A stretch of 64,000 nt of DNA from Bacteroidota bacterium (GTDB lineage Bacteria > Bacteroidota > Bacteroidia > B-17B0 > Aurantibacillaceae). The notes below the pieces were generated by a model. The model did no database searches. It saw nothing but the letters and a program-made list of their open reading frames with translations, and had not been told where the DNA came from. Of this stretch, positions 1 to 8,633 are shown piece after piece (positions within the stretch are counted from its first letter, which is position 1; every line of letters begins with the position of its first letter). The position numbers and the translations under genes were made by a program. Where the stretch lies: NCBI GenBank assembly GCA_018267475.1, contig JAFDYI010000012.1, positions 1 through 64,000 of the forward strand, given 5' to 3'.

Positions 1-254
1 TCGTCTTTTAAGCTGCCGCATAACTTGCTTATACCCGAAGTATTCTTTCGCTTATACAACGTTTACTTGTTGGCTTGGCGAAGGCTTTGTTCGGCTATTT
101 ATAAATGCAAGTATATACATTTTTCTTACAAAAAACAAATTTTTAAAAAAAATTTAAAAAATAACAACCCCTTGTGGTTTAACAATTTCATAACATAGGC
201 TTAACCCACCAGCAACAACACGTCCGTTTCTTTGCACAAAAATAATAAATACAA
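1..254. other. Non-coding left edge
   Basis: I find no gene here on either strand. The first 60 bases carry two direct copies of GCTTATAC (27-34 and 50-57) close to a CATAAC motif, in a relatively GC-rich stretch that may be the tail of a structured intergenic element cut by the window edge. The rest is very AT-rich and leads into the promoter region of the porin gene. Confidence 0.5.
227..234 (+). promoter_or_regulatory. Possible -7 promoter box of the porin gene
   Basis: TTTCTTTG differs from the Bacteroidetes -7 consensus TAnnTTTG at one position and lies 20 bp before the porin start codon. The same variant is seen before lysC. I see no clear TTTG at -33. Confidence 0.35.
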
Positions 255-1700
255 ATGAAAAACAAAACAGCTACCAAAAAACAACCACACAGCACCAAAG
301 TAATAAGCTGGGCTTTACTGCTGCTTATTAGCAACACCTCCTTCTCTCAAATAGGAGATAAACTAAAAGACGGACTAAAAATGTATATAGATAGCAAGGA
401 CAGTTCGCGATACATAAAACTAAACTGTGTGAGCCAAGTATGGCTGCGCTATACGCAAAACAACGCCCTTACCACGGTAAACAACCACGCGCAAACCCAA
501 ACCCTAGATGCTGCCATTAGGCGAATACGCTTGGTGTTAAGCGGGCAGCTAAGCGACCGTATCTCCTTTTACGTACAATTTGGGCAAAACAGCTTTACCT
601 ACCTTTCTGCTCGCAAAGCGGGTAGTTTTTTTCATGATGTAACAGCCGATTATGCCGTAATAAAAAAACATCTTTCTCTGGGTTTAGGTCTTAACGGCTG
701 GAATGGCCCCTCGCGGTTTTCAAACATCTCTACCTCCAGCATCATGGTTTTAGATCCCCCCGGCTTTCAAGAAGTAAACAACGATGTGTACGACCAGTTT
801 ATTCGTCGTATGGGCTTGTACGCCAAAGGAAAATTAGGCAAACTGGATTACCGCCTATCGGCAGCTAAACCCTTTATTTCGCAAAACGGCTCGGGTATTA
901 GTCCGCTAAACCCCAGCGGGGGCAACACCGCCACCACCAGCTACGCCACTACATCTTCCTTGCCCCCTAATTGGGTATATCAAGGGTATTTTATGTACCA
1001 GTTTTTTGACCAAGAAAGTAATTTTGGTCCGGCTACAGCAGGCACCTATTTAGGTAAAAAGAAAATTTTTAACATAGGCGCCGGGTTTTATTATCACAAA
1101 AATGCCATGATGCTAAACAGTCAGTCGGTAGTAGGCAAGCCTGCCGATACCGTTTATCAAAGCATTATGCTGTTTGCCGCTGATATTTTTTACGATGCGC
1201 CCCTTAACAAAGAGAAAGGAAACGCACTGAGTGTTTATGCCTCGTACTCTAACTACAACTACGGCAAAAATTACATTCGCTTGCAAGGCGTTGCCAACCC
1301 CGCCAACGGCGCCAATGCCAATAGCAATACCCTACCCAACAGCACGAACTTAGTAGGAGGCCCCTCCTCATACGATAAGCAAAACTACGGAAACGCCATT
1401 CCGTATTTGGGCACCGGCAACGTGTTTTACGCACAGGTAGGCTATAAAATGAAAGATAGTTTACTAAAAAAACAGGGCACCTTACAGTTTTTTGCTAATG
1501 GTCAATGCGCTCTTTACCAGGCGCTTGCAAGCCCTATGGTGGTGTTTGATGCCGGTGTTAACTGGTTAATAAAAGGCCAAAACTCCAAGCTAACCCTTGA
1601 TTACCAAAACCGCCCTTATTTTACCGAAAACGCACAAGGCCAACTAACCCAAACCAATCGCTATGGGCAGGTGGTATTGCAATATCAAATTTCTTTTTAA
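255..1700 (+). CDS. Outer-membrane porin, phosphate-selective porin O/P-like
   Basis: The 481-residue product starts with a signal peptide (basic segment, hydrophobic stretch about residues 18-28, Ser-Gln cleavage region near 31-32). The mature part looks like an outer-membrane beta-barrel: alternating aromatic strands, an early RRIRLVLSGQLSDRISFYVQ strand typical of the porin O/P family, and a C-terminal strand ending in Phe. Such porins let small anions through the outer membrane. The next gene, 71 bp downstream on the same strand, encodes a PiT phosphate permease, so the pair probably forms an outer plus inner membrane phosphate route. The substrate is inferred from that neighbour and from weak family resemblance. 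Another porin specificity is possible. Confidence 0.75.
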   Translation: MKNKTATKKQPHSTKVISWALLLLISNTSFSQIGDKLKDGLKMYIDSKDSSRYIKLNCVSQVWLRYTQNNALTTVNNHAQTQTLDAAIRRIRLVLSGQLSDRISFYVQFGQNSFTYLSARKAGSFFHDVTADYAVIKKHLSLGLGLNGWNGPSRFSNISTSSIMVLDPPGFQEVNNDVYDQFIRRMGLYAKGKLGKLDYRLSAAKPFISQNGSGISPLNPSGGNTATTSYATTSSLPPNWVYQGYFMYQFFDQESNFGPATAGTYLGKKKIFNIGAGFYYHKNAMMLNSQSVVGKPADTVYQSIMLFAADIFYDAPLNKEKGNALSVYASYSNYNYGKNYIRLQGVANPANGANANSNTLPNSTNLVGGPSSYDKQNYGNAIPYLGTGNVFYAQVGYKMKDSLLKKQGTLQFFANGQCALYQALASPMVVFDAGVNWLIKGQNSKLTLDYQNRPYFTENAQGQLTQTNRYGQVVLQYQISF

Positions 1701-1771
1701 CAAAAAACTTAATCATTACATAACATTAGCTATAAAAATAACCGCCACTTTTGGCCTATAAAAAATAAAAC

Positions 1772-3157
1772 ATGACAACAGGAATTTTAATCTTACTTAT
1801 ACTTTGCTTGGCCTTAGCTTGCTTTTTTGAATTTGCCAACGGCTTTCATGATACCGCCAACGCAGTAGCTACCGTAATTTATACCAACACATTAAAACCC
1901 ACGCAGGCTGTTGTGTGGAGCGGCTTTATGAATTTTGTAGGCGTGCTTACCGGCGGCATAGGTGTAGCCATGGGCATTGTAAACTTACTGCCCGTAGAGG
2001 CCCTTACCGATAGCAGCACCGCACACGGCATGGCTATGGTGTTTGCCTTGTTGCTAAGCGCTATTGTTTGGAATGTGGGCACCTGGTATTTTGGCATACC
2101 TTCTTCTTCTTCTCATGCGCTTATAGGCTCTATCTTAGGTATTGGCCTGGCGTTTTATTTCATTAACGGAAAAGACGGTGTAAACTGGCATAAAACACAA
2201 GAGATAGGCTTGTCTCTTTTGCTTTCTCCGCTCATTGGTTTTGGTTTGGCTATCATCATCATGTTTGTTTTTAAACGACTAATAAAAAACGATATTATCT
2301 ACAAAGAGCCTTTGCCTGGCGTGCAACCTCCTATGTGGATTAGAGCCATACTTACTGCTACCTGTACGTTGGTTAGTTTTTTTCATGGGCAAAATGACGG
2401 CCAAAAAGGAGTAGGCCTGGTTATGCTTATTTTAATTGGTTTAATGCCCGGATACTTTGCTATAAAACCGCATCAAGATATGAGCCATACATACGAACAC
2501 GTGCAGCATATAAATAAACTGATGTATAAAATGGATACCGCTATTTTATCTAAAAAAGAATACGTAGCCCTTACTAAAGCAAAAAACGATTGCGCCGATT
2601 TAATGGGTTTAATACAAAATCAAAAAAACTCATCGGGTTTAGATTCGGCACACCGCTTTTTAATGCGCGTAAACATCATCTCGGTTGCTAAAACAGTAGA
2701 AAAAGTAGCGCTGGGCGAAAACTCTTCTTTAAGCGAGCACGAAAAGAAAGATATTAAAGCCTCGGTGAAAGAAATAAAACAATTAACCGACTACGCTCCG
2801 CAATGGGTTATTATTATGATTTCTCTTTCGTTAGGCTTAGGCACTATGGTGGGCTGGAAGCGTATTGTAAAAACCATAGGTGAAAAAATTGGGAAGCAAC
2901 ACATGAGTTATGCGCAGGGTGCCTCGGCAGAACTGGTAGCCTCAGCCACCATAGGTATGGCTTCGGCGTGGAGCCTTCCGGTAAGCACTACACACGTACT
3001 GTCTTCGGGTGTGGCCGGCGCCATGGTGGCAAAAAAGGGGTTAAAAAATTTGCAGTCGGGCACCATAAAAACTATTTTCTTAGCTTGGGTGCTTACCTTA
3101 CCCGTTACGATGTTTTTGTCGGGCGGTTTGTTTTTGTTATTTCGTTTTATTTTTTAA
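1772..3157 (+). CDS. pit: Inorganic phosphate transporter, PiT family
   Basis: This 461-residue inner-membrane protein carries both inverted halves of the PiT family. The first signature is FANGFHDTANA (residues 21-31) and the second is FFHGQNDGQKGVG (about 203-215). Both halves are strongly hydrophobic. A hydrophilic insert of roughly 100 residues (about 235-335, charged and helical) separates them, as is usual in Bacteroidetes PiT proteins. Family members import phosphate, often as a metal-phosphate complex, using the proton or sodium gradient. It follows a porin gene by 71 bp. Its stop overlaps the stop of the convergent MoeB-like gene by 4 bp, leaving no room for a separate terminator. 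Confidence 0.92.
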   Translation: MTTGILILLILCLALACFFEFANGFHDTANAVATVIYTNTLKPTQAVVWSGFMNFVGVLTGGIGVAMGIVNLLPVEALTDSSTAHGMAMVFALLLSAIVWNVGTWYFGIPSSSSHALIGSILGIGLAFYFINGKDGVNWHKTQEIGLSLLLSPLIGFGLAIIIMFVFKRLIKNDIIYKEPLPGVQPPMWIRAILTATCTLVSFFHGQNDGQKGVGLVMLILIGLMPGYFAIKPHQDMSHTYEHVQHINKLMYKMDTAILSKKEYVALTKAKNDCADLMGLIQNQKNSSGLDSAHRFLMRVNIISVAKTVEKVALGENSSLSEHEKKDIKASVKEIKQLTDYAPQWVIIMISLSLGLGTMVGWKRIVKTIGEKIGKQHMSYAQGASAELVASATIGMASAWSLPVSTTHVLSSGVAGAMVAKKGLKNLQSGTIKTIFLAWVLTLPVTMFLSGGLFLLFRFIF

Positions 3158-4209
3158 AAATCCAACAAACCGTTTTTTAAATTAGATACATTTTTAAAAC
3201 CCAATTTCAATAATATAGCGGCTGCTTTTTTACCACGGGCACCGCTGGCGCAGTGCACTATTGTTTCTATGTTTTTATTTAGGTTGGGCGCCTGTTTTTG
3301 CAAAACGCCAAGAGGGATTAAAAGCCCCCCTATATTTTTGGTGCGGTATTCGTGTTCTTCGCGTACATCTATCAACTGAAACGGTTCTTTGTTTTTTATT
3401 TTTTGTTTTAACCGGGTGGCGGTCATTTCTTGTATTGTTTCACAAAAAACGGTGTAATCAGATAGTTGTTGTATTTTTTTGCGAGAGGGGCTGGGGCTTA
3501 TCTCAAAAGAGTGAAACTGCATAGTAAGCACATTAAATACAAGTAGTTTTCCGCTTAGCACTTCGCCTATTTGCGCGCTTATTTTTAAAGCTTCGTTGGC
3601 CATAAGCAAGCCACACAATCCGGCTAAAGCACCCAGCACACCGGCTTCGGCGCAAGAGGGCATTTCGCCCGCTGCGGGGGGTTCGGGGTATAAACAACGA
3701 TACGTGGGGCCTTCTTTGTAATGAAATACGCTGAGCTGCCCTTCAAACTTAAAAATAGAACCAAACACAAAAGGTTTGTTTAGCATCACGCAAGCATCGT
3801 TTACTAAATAGCGTGTGGCAAAATTATCAGAACCATCTATCACGAGGTCGTAATGGCTTATAATGTCTATTGCATTAGCAGGAGAAAGAGATAATACGTA
3901 AGAATGAACTTGAATGTATGGGTTTAGTTTTTGTATTTTTTCTTTTGCTACATCAGCCTTGTATTTTCCAACATCATCAACCGAAAACAAAATTTGCCGT
4001 TGCAGGTTGCTTTGTTCTATCACATCAAAATCAACAACACCCAACATTCCTACGCCGGCGGCGGCTAAGTATTGTAATATAGGGCAGCCTAAACCCCCCG
4101 CGCCTATTACTACTATTTTAGTTTGTTTTAATTTCCGTTGTCCGCCCTCGCCTATTTCAGGCAGAATAAGGTGCCGCGCATATTGTTTTTTTTCTGCTTC
4201 AGAAAACAT
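3154..4209 (-). CDS. MoeB/ThiF-like adenylyltransferase fused to a rhodanese domain
   Basis: Residues 1-250 form an E1-like adenylating domain with the nucleotide loop GAGGLG (36-41), the DGSDN motif and a conserved PSCAEAG segment. Residues 262-351 are a rhodanese domain with DVREEHEY and an active-site Cys in HCASGARG. Proteins of this build (MoeZ, MOCS3/Uba4) adenylate the C-terminus of a small ubiquitin-like carrier and pass sulfur to it for molybdopterin, thiamine or thio-tRNA synthesis. The segment TYRCLYP has only the second Cys of MoeB's first CxxC zinc pair, as I recall for MoeZ-type proteins. No carrier-protein, moa or thi gene is nearby, so the acceptor is unknown. It ends a minus-strand run, 10 bp after gpsA. 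Confidence 0.85.
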   Translation of the reverse strand: MFSEAEKKQYARHLILPEIGEGGQRKLKQTKIVVIGAGGLGCPILQYLAAAGVGMLGVVDFDVIEQSNLQRQILFSVDDVGKYKADVAKEKIQKLNPYIQVHSYVLSLSPANAIDIISHYDLVIDGSDNFATRYLVNDACVMLNKPFVFGSIFKFEGQLSVFHYKEGPTYRCLYPEPPAAGEMPSCAEAGVLGALAGLCGLLMANEALKISAQIGEVLSGKLLVFNVLTMQFHSFEISPSPSRKKIQQLSDYTVFCETIQEMTATRLKQKIKNKEPFQLIDVREEHEYRTKNIGGLLIPLGVLQKQAPNLNKNIETIVHCASGARGKKAAAILLKLGFKNVSNLKNGLLDF

Positions 4210-4219
4210 ATTGAACCTG

Positions 4220-5224
4220 TTACGAAAGTTTATCGGACAATAATCTCATCTCAATAGCAGGGGCTATTTTTTCATAACAAATATGATACACCGCTTGGGT
4301 AATAGGCATATCTACCCCATATTTTTTATTGATTTCGTGTACGCATTTTACCGCAAAGTATCCTTCGGCAATCATATTCATTTCCAACTGTGCCATTTGC
4401 ACCGAATAGCCTTTTCCCAACATAGCGCCAAACATACGGTTGCGACTAAACTGCGAGTATGCTGTAACCAATAAATCGCCTAAATAAACAGAGGACTTAA
4501 TATCTCTATCAATAGGGTGTACCGCCTTTACAAAACGCTCTATCTCTTGAATGGCATTGCTTACCAACACCGACAAAAAATTATCGCCATAACCCAAACC
4601 ATGGCAAATACCGCCCGCAATAGCTACTACATTTTTTAATACGGCCGCATACTCGGTACCATAAATATCGTCGCTGCTGGCGGCTTTCATATAGCGGCAA
4701 CGCAGCAAGCTAGCTACGTGTTCTGCCTGCGTAGTGTTGGTGCAGGCAAGGGTAAGGTACGAAAGTTTTTCAAGAGCTACTTCTTCGGCATGACAGGGGC
4801 CGGCAATAACACCAATTTGAGGAAGCGGGACACGGAACACCGTATTTAGATATTCGCCCACAATTAAATTATACTGAGGAATAATGCCTTTGATAGCCGA
4901 AAAAACCATTTTGTTTTGCAAAGCCTGCTGCGGTAATTCTTTTAGTGTATCATGACAAAAAGCTGAAGGTACAGCTAAAATAATATAATCAGATCGCTCC
5001 ACACATTCTTGTAAATTAGAAAAAAGGTGTAATTTGTTTTTTTCAAACTGTACCGAGCTTAGGTATTTGGGGTTGTGCCAATTTTGTTGAATGTACGAGG
5101 CATCGTCTGCACGGCGCACAAACCAATGCACCCGATGCACATGGTTGCAAAATAGTTTTACTAAAGCGGTAGCCCAACTTCCGCTACCTATAACTGCTAC
5201 GCGCGTTGAAGGGGTTGTTTGCAT
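4220..5224 (-). CDS. gpsA: Glycerol-3-phosphate dehydrogenase [NAD(P)+]
   Basis: The 334-residue product has the Rossmann nucleotide loop GSGSWA (13-18), the catalytic lysine in AVLKNVVAIAGG and the substrate-side motif GLGYGDN, all diagnostic of GpsA. The enzyme reduces dihydroxyacetone phosphate to sn-glycerol 3-phosphate in the cytoplasm for phospholipid synthesis. Length is normal. It lies 6 bp after the exonuclease gene and 10 bp before the MoeB-rhodanese gene, so all three are probably co-transcribed. No functional link between them is evident. Confidence 0.95.
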   Translation of the reverse strand: MQTTPSTRVAVIGSGSWATALVKLFCNHVHRVHWFVRRADDASYIQQNWHNPKYLSSVQFEKNKLHLFSNLQECVERSDYIILAVPSAFCHDTLKELPQQALQNKMVFSAIKGIIPQYNLIVGEYLNTVFRVPLPQIGVIAGPCHAEEVALEKLSYLTLACTNTTQAEHVASLLRCRYMKAASSDDIYGTEYAAVLKNVVAIAGGICHGLGYGDNFLSVLVSNAIQEIERFVKAVHPIDRDIKSSVYLGDLLVTAYSQFSRNRMFGAMLGKGYSVQMAQLEMNMIAEGYFAVKCVHEINKKYGVDMPITQAVYHICYEKIAPAIEMRLLSDKLS

Positions 5225-5230
5225 CTTAAT

Positions 5231-5914
5231 TTAGTTTGTAAGTACCACTTGTTCGTCTTTTAGGGCGTTGTGCCCTTGCATTTTTTGCAACAAGCGAGCT
5301 ACCGTTACGACATCTTTAGCACAATATGTTTTAATGCGCTCTATATTTTTTTCTTCGTAATACACTTTTGCCACCTGGCTGCCATCTATATCGTCTTTTG
5401 GGGTGGGTATATTAAAAACCTCGGCCAAAAGTTGCAATGAGGTGTAGTTTTTGTAATCACCAAACTTCCACAGCTCCATAGTGTCTAAATGCGGTATCTC
5501 CCAGGGCTTTTTACCTTGTATTTGCAGTATTTCGGGAAGCGAAAGGGCGTTAATCAACATTCTGCGACACAAAAACGGAAAATCAAATTCTTTACCGTTA
5601 TGGGCACACAGGGCGTATTCTGAAAAATGTTTTTCTAAGGTGCTTTTAAATTCTTGAAGCAACTTTTTTTCATCATCACCATAAAAAGATTTTATTCGAA
5701 ATTCTTTCCCATTAAAATAGCCTATACAAATGCAAATAACTTTTGCAAACTCGGCATACACGCCGGCTTTTGTATATTGCTGTTGGGGGTTAAGCCCTTG
5801 GGTGTGCTTCCATTTCAAATCCCATAATTTTTTACGCGAATCGTTTAATTCATCGTAGTGATATACCTCGGGCACGGTTTCAATATCTAAAAAAAGTATT
5901 TGATTTAAGTCCAT
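5231..5914 (-). CDS. Predicted 3'-5' exonuclease, RNase H-like DEDD fold
   Basis: The 227-residue product shows all three exonuclease motifs of the DnaQ/PolB superfamily: LDIETVPE (Asp10, Glu12), AHNGKEFDFPFL in the middle, and YCAKDVVTVARLL near the C-terminus (Yx3D). It matches the stand-alone PolB-type 3'-5' exonuclease family (PF10108) common in Bacteroidetes. It probably trims single-stranded DNA or RNA with two metal ions, but I cannot tell the substrate. It starts 5 bp after the small upstream gene and ends 6 bp before gpsA, so it belongs to the lipB-to-MoeB minus-strand run. Confidence 0.82.
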   Translation of the reverse strand: MDLNQILFLDIETVPEVYHYDELNDSRKKLWDLKWKHTQGLNPQQQYTKAGVYAEFAKVICICIGYFNGKEFRIKSFYGDDEKKLLQEFKSTLEKHFSEYALCAHNGKEFDFPFLCRRMLINALSLPEILQIQGKKPWEIPHLDTMELWKFGDYKNYTSLQLLAEVFNIPTPKDDIDGSQVAKVYYEEKNIERIKTYCAKDVVTVARLLQKMQGHNALKDEQVVLTN

Positions 5915-5919
5915 GGTTT

Positions 5920-6321
5920 TTATTTTATCATAACCCCTTTTTTATTTAAAAAGGGAATGGTTATAAAATTAGTTTCCTGAATGCTTTCGGGCAGAAAGAC
6001 AAATTTTTTGTCATAAATAGTTTTGTTTATATAAAAACTAACCCAATATTCGTTAGCTAAGCCAAATACATCTTCCATAATGGGTTCTATTTTTGAGTAG
6101 GTGTGTGGTTCTACTTTTTCAATAAAATGGCGCAGCGTAGATGTTTTAAGATTTCTATTGTCAATTTCGCCATATCCTTTAGAACTTACCAGCACGTTTT
6201 CTAAAGAATTGTTTTTTAAATTAACTAAATATACCATCCAAGCGTTTTGATTTTCTACTTGTTCGGGCACTACGGCTACCGCTACATCTTCGGCTTGTTG
6301 AATTAACTCTTCGGCTCTCAT
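5920..6321 (-). CDS. Conserved hypothetical protein, 133 aa
   Basis: I cannot assign a function. The protein is acidic, soluble-looking, and has no signal peptide or membrane segment. It resembles a small family that I recall as widespread in Bacteroidetes and sometimes wrongly labelled as a phenylalanyl-tRNA synthetase fragment; no synthetase motif is visible. The start is supported by a perfect -7 box (TATCTTTG on the minus strand, 6326-6333) that ends only 4 bases before the ATG, so transcription should begin at or next to the start codon. The next in-frame Met is residue 29. The exonuclease gene follows after 5 bp. Confidence 0.7.
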   Translation of the reverse strand: MRAEELIQQAEDVAVAVVPEQVENQNAWMVYLVNLKNNSLENVLVSSKGYGEIDNRNLKTSTLRHFIEKVEPHTYSKIEPIMEDVFGLANEYWVSFYINKTIYDKKFVFLPESIQETNFITIPFLNKKGVMIK

Positions 6322-6325
6322 TGTA

Positions 6326-6333
6326 CAAAGATA
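6326..6333 (-). promoter_or_regulatory. -7 promoter box, apparently leaderless start
   Basis: On the minus strand this reads TATCTTTG, a full match to TAnnTTTG. Only four bases separate it from the ATG at 6321, so the mRNA is expected to be leaderless. The box would serve the 133-aa protein, exonuclease, gpsA and MoeB-like genes independently of lipB. Confidence 0.6.
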
Positions 6334-6359
6334 AAAGAAATGTTAGATAGCAAGGAGGT

Positions 6360-7088
6360 TTATTTGTTTTTAACGGCTGGTGCTTTTAGTATTTCGCATT
6401 CAAATACTTCAGAAAAATAGTGTAGCACTTTTTGTTTTACCTCGTTTATACTTACCTCTACGCCCAGCTCTTTTTGCAAAGATGTAACGGCTTTATCGCT
6501 AATGCCGCAAGGCACAATATGATTGAAATAGGTTAAATCGGTATTAACATTAAGCGCCAAGCCGTGCTTAGTAACCCACCTGCTACAATGCACCCCCATA
6601 GCACAAATTTTGCGTGCTTGTTTTGTTTCAGCACTTATCCATACCCCTGTTTCTCCTGGATTTCTTCCGGCTATTATGTTGAAGTCGGCCAGTGTTTTTA
6701 TAATAACCTCTTCTAATAAACGCAAGTATTTATGAATGTCGGTAAAAAAATTTTCTAAATCTAAAATGGGATATACTACTAATTGACCGGGGCCGTGATA
6801 GGTAATATCCCCCCCACGATTTATTTTGTAATACGTAGCTTTTATGGTTTTTAAAAAAGCATCGTTTACCAAAAGGTGGTTTTCGTTGCCGCTTTTACCC
6901 ATAGTATAAACGTGTGGGTGTGTTACCAAAAGCAAGTGGTTAGAGGTAGGGGCGGGCTCCGGCGCGTTTCTGTTATCTGTTTTTTGTTGAACCGTTTTTT
7001 GCTGCAAAAGTTCTTGATAGTCCCAGCAGGTTTTGTAGTCTATCTCGCCTAAATCTTCAAAAAAAATATGTTTGTTTTTAGCGAACAT
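6360..7088 (-). CDS. lipB: Octanoyl-[acyl carrier protein]:protein octanoyltransferase
   Basis: The 242-residue product has the LipB signature RGGDITYHGPGQLVVYP, the catalytic lysine in RWVTKHGLALNV and the catalytic cysteine in HIVPCGI. LipB moves octanoate from acyl carrier protein to the lipoyl domains of 2-oxoacid dehydrogenases and GcvH, the first step of de novo lipoate attachment in the cytoplasm. A short hydrophilic, low-conservation segment near residues 33-48 precedes the core. lipA is not in this window. The gene heads the minus-strand run, with a candidate promoter at 7150-7157, and lies 38 bp before the 133-aa gene. Confidence 0.94.
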   Translation of the reverse strand: MFAKNKHIFFEDLGEIDYKTCWDYQELLQQKTVQQKTDNRNAPEPAPTSNHLLLVTHPHVYTMGKSGNENHLLVNDAFLKTIKATYYKINRGGDITYHGPGQLVVYPILDLENFFTDIHKYLRLLEEVIIKTLADFNIIAGRNPGETGVWISAETKQARKICAMGVHCSRWVTKHGLALNVNTDLTYFNHIVPCGISDKAVTSLQKELGVEVSINEVKQKVLHYFSEVFECEILKAPAVKNK

Positions 7089-7149
7089 AAAGTGTACGGA
7101 ACGGCCTTTTTTTAGCGGCTTTTGGTGTTACTAATTACTTATTGAGGCT

Positions 7150-7157
7150 CAAAAGTA
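7150..7157 (-). promoter_or_regulatory. -7 promoter box of lipB
   Basis: On the minus strand this reads TACTTTTG, a full match to TAnnTTTG, 61 bp before the lipB start in the 243-bp gap after miaE. I see no clear -33 element. Confidence 0.5.
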
Positions 7158-7331
7158 GCTAAATTATTTATTAGTAGCTTTGTTATTTAGTACTACCAAA
7201 TTCTTTCATCTGACTTGGCTGCTTTTATTTTCCTATGAGCTGTAAGAGATACAAGGAGATGTTCTGTCGGTTTTTGTTGCCCGTATTTTAAACAAGTTTT
7301 TAGTTGATGGAATAAGGTAGGGCGGGTATTA

Positions 7332-7916
7332 TTACCCGTGCATGGTTTCGTTTTTTCCGTATTTTGAAATAATTTGAGCTTCATACTCAAGCCATTCGTT
7401 CCACCGCTTTTCTACATCTTGCTGACCGGCATACTTACGGGCAAAACCTAAAAAAGTAGTGTAGTGGTTGGCCTCGCTTATCATCAATTCTCTATAAAAA
7501 ATTTTTAAATCGGCATCGGCAATTTGTTCGCTTAAAATTTTAAAGCGTTCGCAGCTTCGTGCTTCTACTAAGGCGGCAAACAGCAGGCGGTCTATTAAGG
7601 CAACTTCTCTTTTATACCCTTTGCGCATAAATTGATAGAGCTCGTTTACATATTCATCTTTACGTTCTCTGCCTAACACCCAGCCTCTTTGTTTTATTTT
7701 TTCATGCACCATTTCAAAGTGCATCAGTTCTTCTTTAGCTATGGATAGCATTTCGTCCACCAAATCGGTATATTCGGGGTAGGAGATAACTAGTGCTATG
7801 GAGTTGCTTATGGCTTTTTGCTCGCACCAGGCATGGTCGGTTAATATCTCTTGTAAGTTTTGTTCTACAAGGTGTACCCAGCGAGGGTCGGTTGGTAGTT
7901 TTAGTCCTAACATCAT
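7332..7916 (-). CDS. miaE: tRNA-(ms2io6A)-hydroxylase-like di-iron protein
   Basis: The 194-residue, mostly helical product has the paired carboxylate motifs of the ferritin-like MiaE family: EELMHFEMVHEKI around residues 68-80 and ISEANHYTTFLGFARKY near 148-164, with further Glu residues (EQKAISN, EARSCERF) to complete a di-iron site. MiaE uses O2 to hydroxylate the isopentenyl group of ms2i6A37 in tRNA. It is last in the apparent operon purE / methyltransferase / ZIP transporter / miaE, with a 1-bp gap to the ZIP gene. The tRNA substrate is inferred from the family. Confidence 0.85.
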   Translation of the reverse strand: MMLGLKLPTDPRWVHLVEQNLQEILTDHAWCEQKAISNSIALVISYPEYTDLVDEMLSIAKEELMHFEMVHEKIKQRGWVLGRERKDEYVNELYQFMRKGYKREVALIDRLLFAALVEARSCERFKILSEQIADADLKIFYRELMISEANHYTTFLGFARKYAGQQDVEKRWNEWLEYEAQIISKYGKNETMHG

Positions 7917-7917
7917 A

Positions 7918-8628
7918 CTACAAGGTAAAAAAATAAGCTAAAGCAATACCCAGCAAAATGCTAATAAGTTTGGATATATGATAGCGGTGGTTTTTTTCGC
8001 TGCTTTCAAAAATAATGGTCGTAGCAATATGCAGGAAAATACCGACTACAAGCGCTGTAAAAATTTCGGGGTTGGGCACATAAGCACCGGTAGAATACGC
8101 TAACAAAGCCCCTAAGGGAGCCATAAGGGCAAAAAGCAACAAATAAAAAAACACCTTGCTTTGTTTTATTTGCTGTTGTAAAAGCAGTCCGGTAAAAGCC
8201 ATAGAAATAGGAAGATTATGCAGTGTAATACCCATAATAAAAGAGAGGGTGTTGGTGTTGCCGCTAAAAATGGCGGAGAGAGGTAAGCCTTCTATAAAAG
8301 AGTGTACATACAGGCCTAAAAGTAAAACCAAAGGAATGCTTTTTTTTTCTGCATGAATGTGGGCATGGCCATGCTCTATGCCGCTTGAAAAAAACTCCAA
8401 CAATACTTGCATAAAAAAACCTATCAGCACCCATATACCGGCATTGCGATATGAAAGCGATTGATATACTTCGGGTATTAAATGCAGAAACGATAGCGCT
8501 AGCAGATACGCGGCACTAAAAGCCAATAATAATTTTAATCGGTTTTCGCTAAGAGGCACAAAAAACACCAAAGAGCCTGCCGCTAAAACAGGAACGCACA
8601 AAAGAGAAATAAGAAGTAAGGTTGCCAT
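7918..8628 (-). CDS. ZIP family divalent metal transporter
   Basis: This 236-residue integral membrane protein has about seven hydrophobic helices and the two ZIP metal-binding helices: HSFIEGLPLSAIF in helix 4 and HNLPISMAFTGLLL in helix 5. A His-rich loop (EHGHAHIHAEKK, about residues 85-96) lies before them, as is common in this family. ZIP proteins bring zinc, iron or other divalent metals into the cytoplasm. It is 1 bp before miaE and 5 bp after the methyltransferase gene. The iron enzyme next to it makes iron import thinkable, but the sequence does not set the metal. Confidence 0.88.
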   Translation of the reverse strand: MATLLLISLLCVPVLAAGSLVFFVPLSENRLKLLLAFSAAYLLALSFLHLIPEVYQSLSYRNAGIWVLIGFFMQVLLEFFSSGIEHGHAHIHAEKKSIPLVLLLGLYVHSFIEGLPLSAIFSGNTNTLSFIMGITLHNLPISMAFTGLLLQQQIKQSKVFFYLLLFALMAPLGALLAYSTGAYVPNPEIFTALVVGIFLHIATTIIFESSEKNHRYHISKLISILLGIALAYFFTL

Positions 8629-8633
8629 AAAAA

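Noticed and set aside
6352-6358. AAGGAGG, a perfect Shine-Dalgarno-like sequence on the plus strand
   Set aside because: No plus-strand gene starts after it; it lies between two minus-strand genes, and genes in this window do not use such sites.
7193-7390. 65-codon minus-strand frame between miaE and lipB
   Set aside because: It overlaps the end of miaE by 59 bp in another frame, has no promoter of its own, no recognisable domain, and a composition unlike the neighbours.
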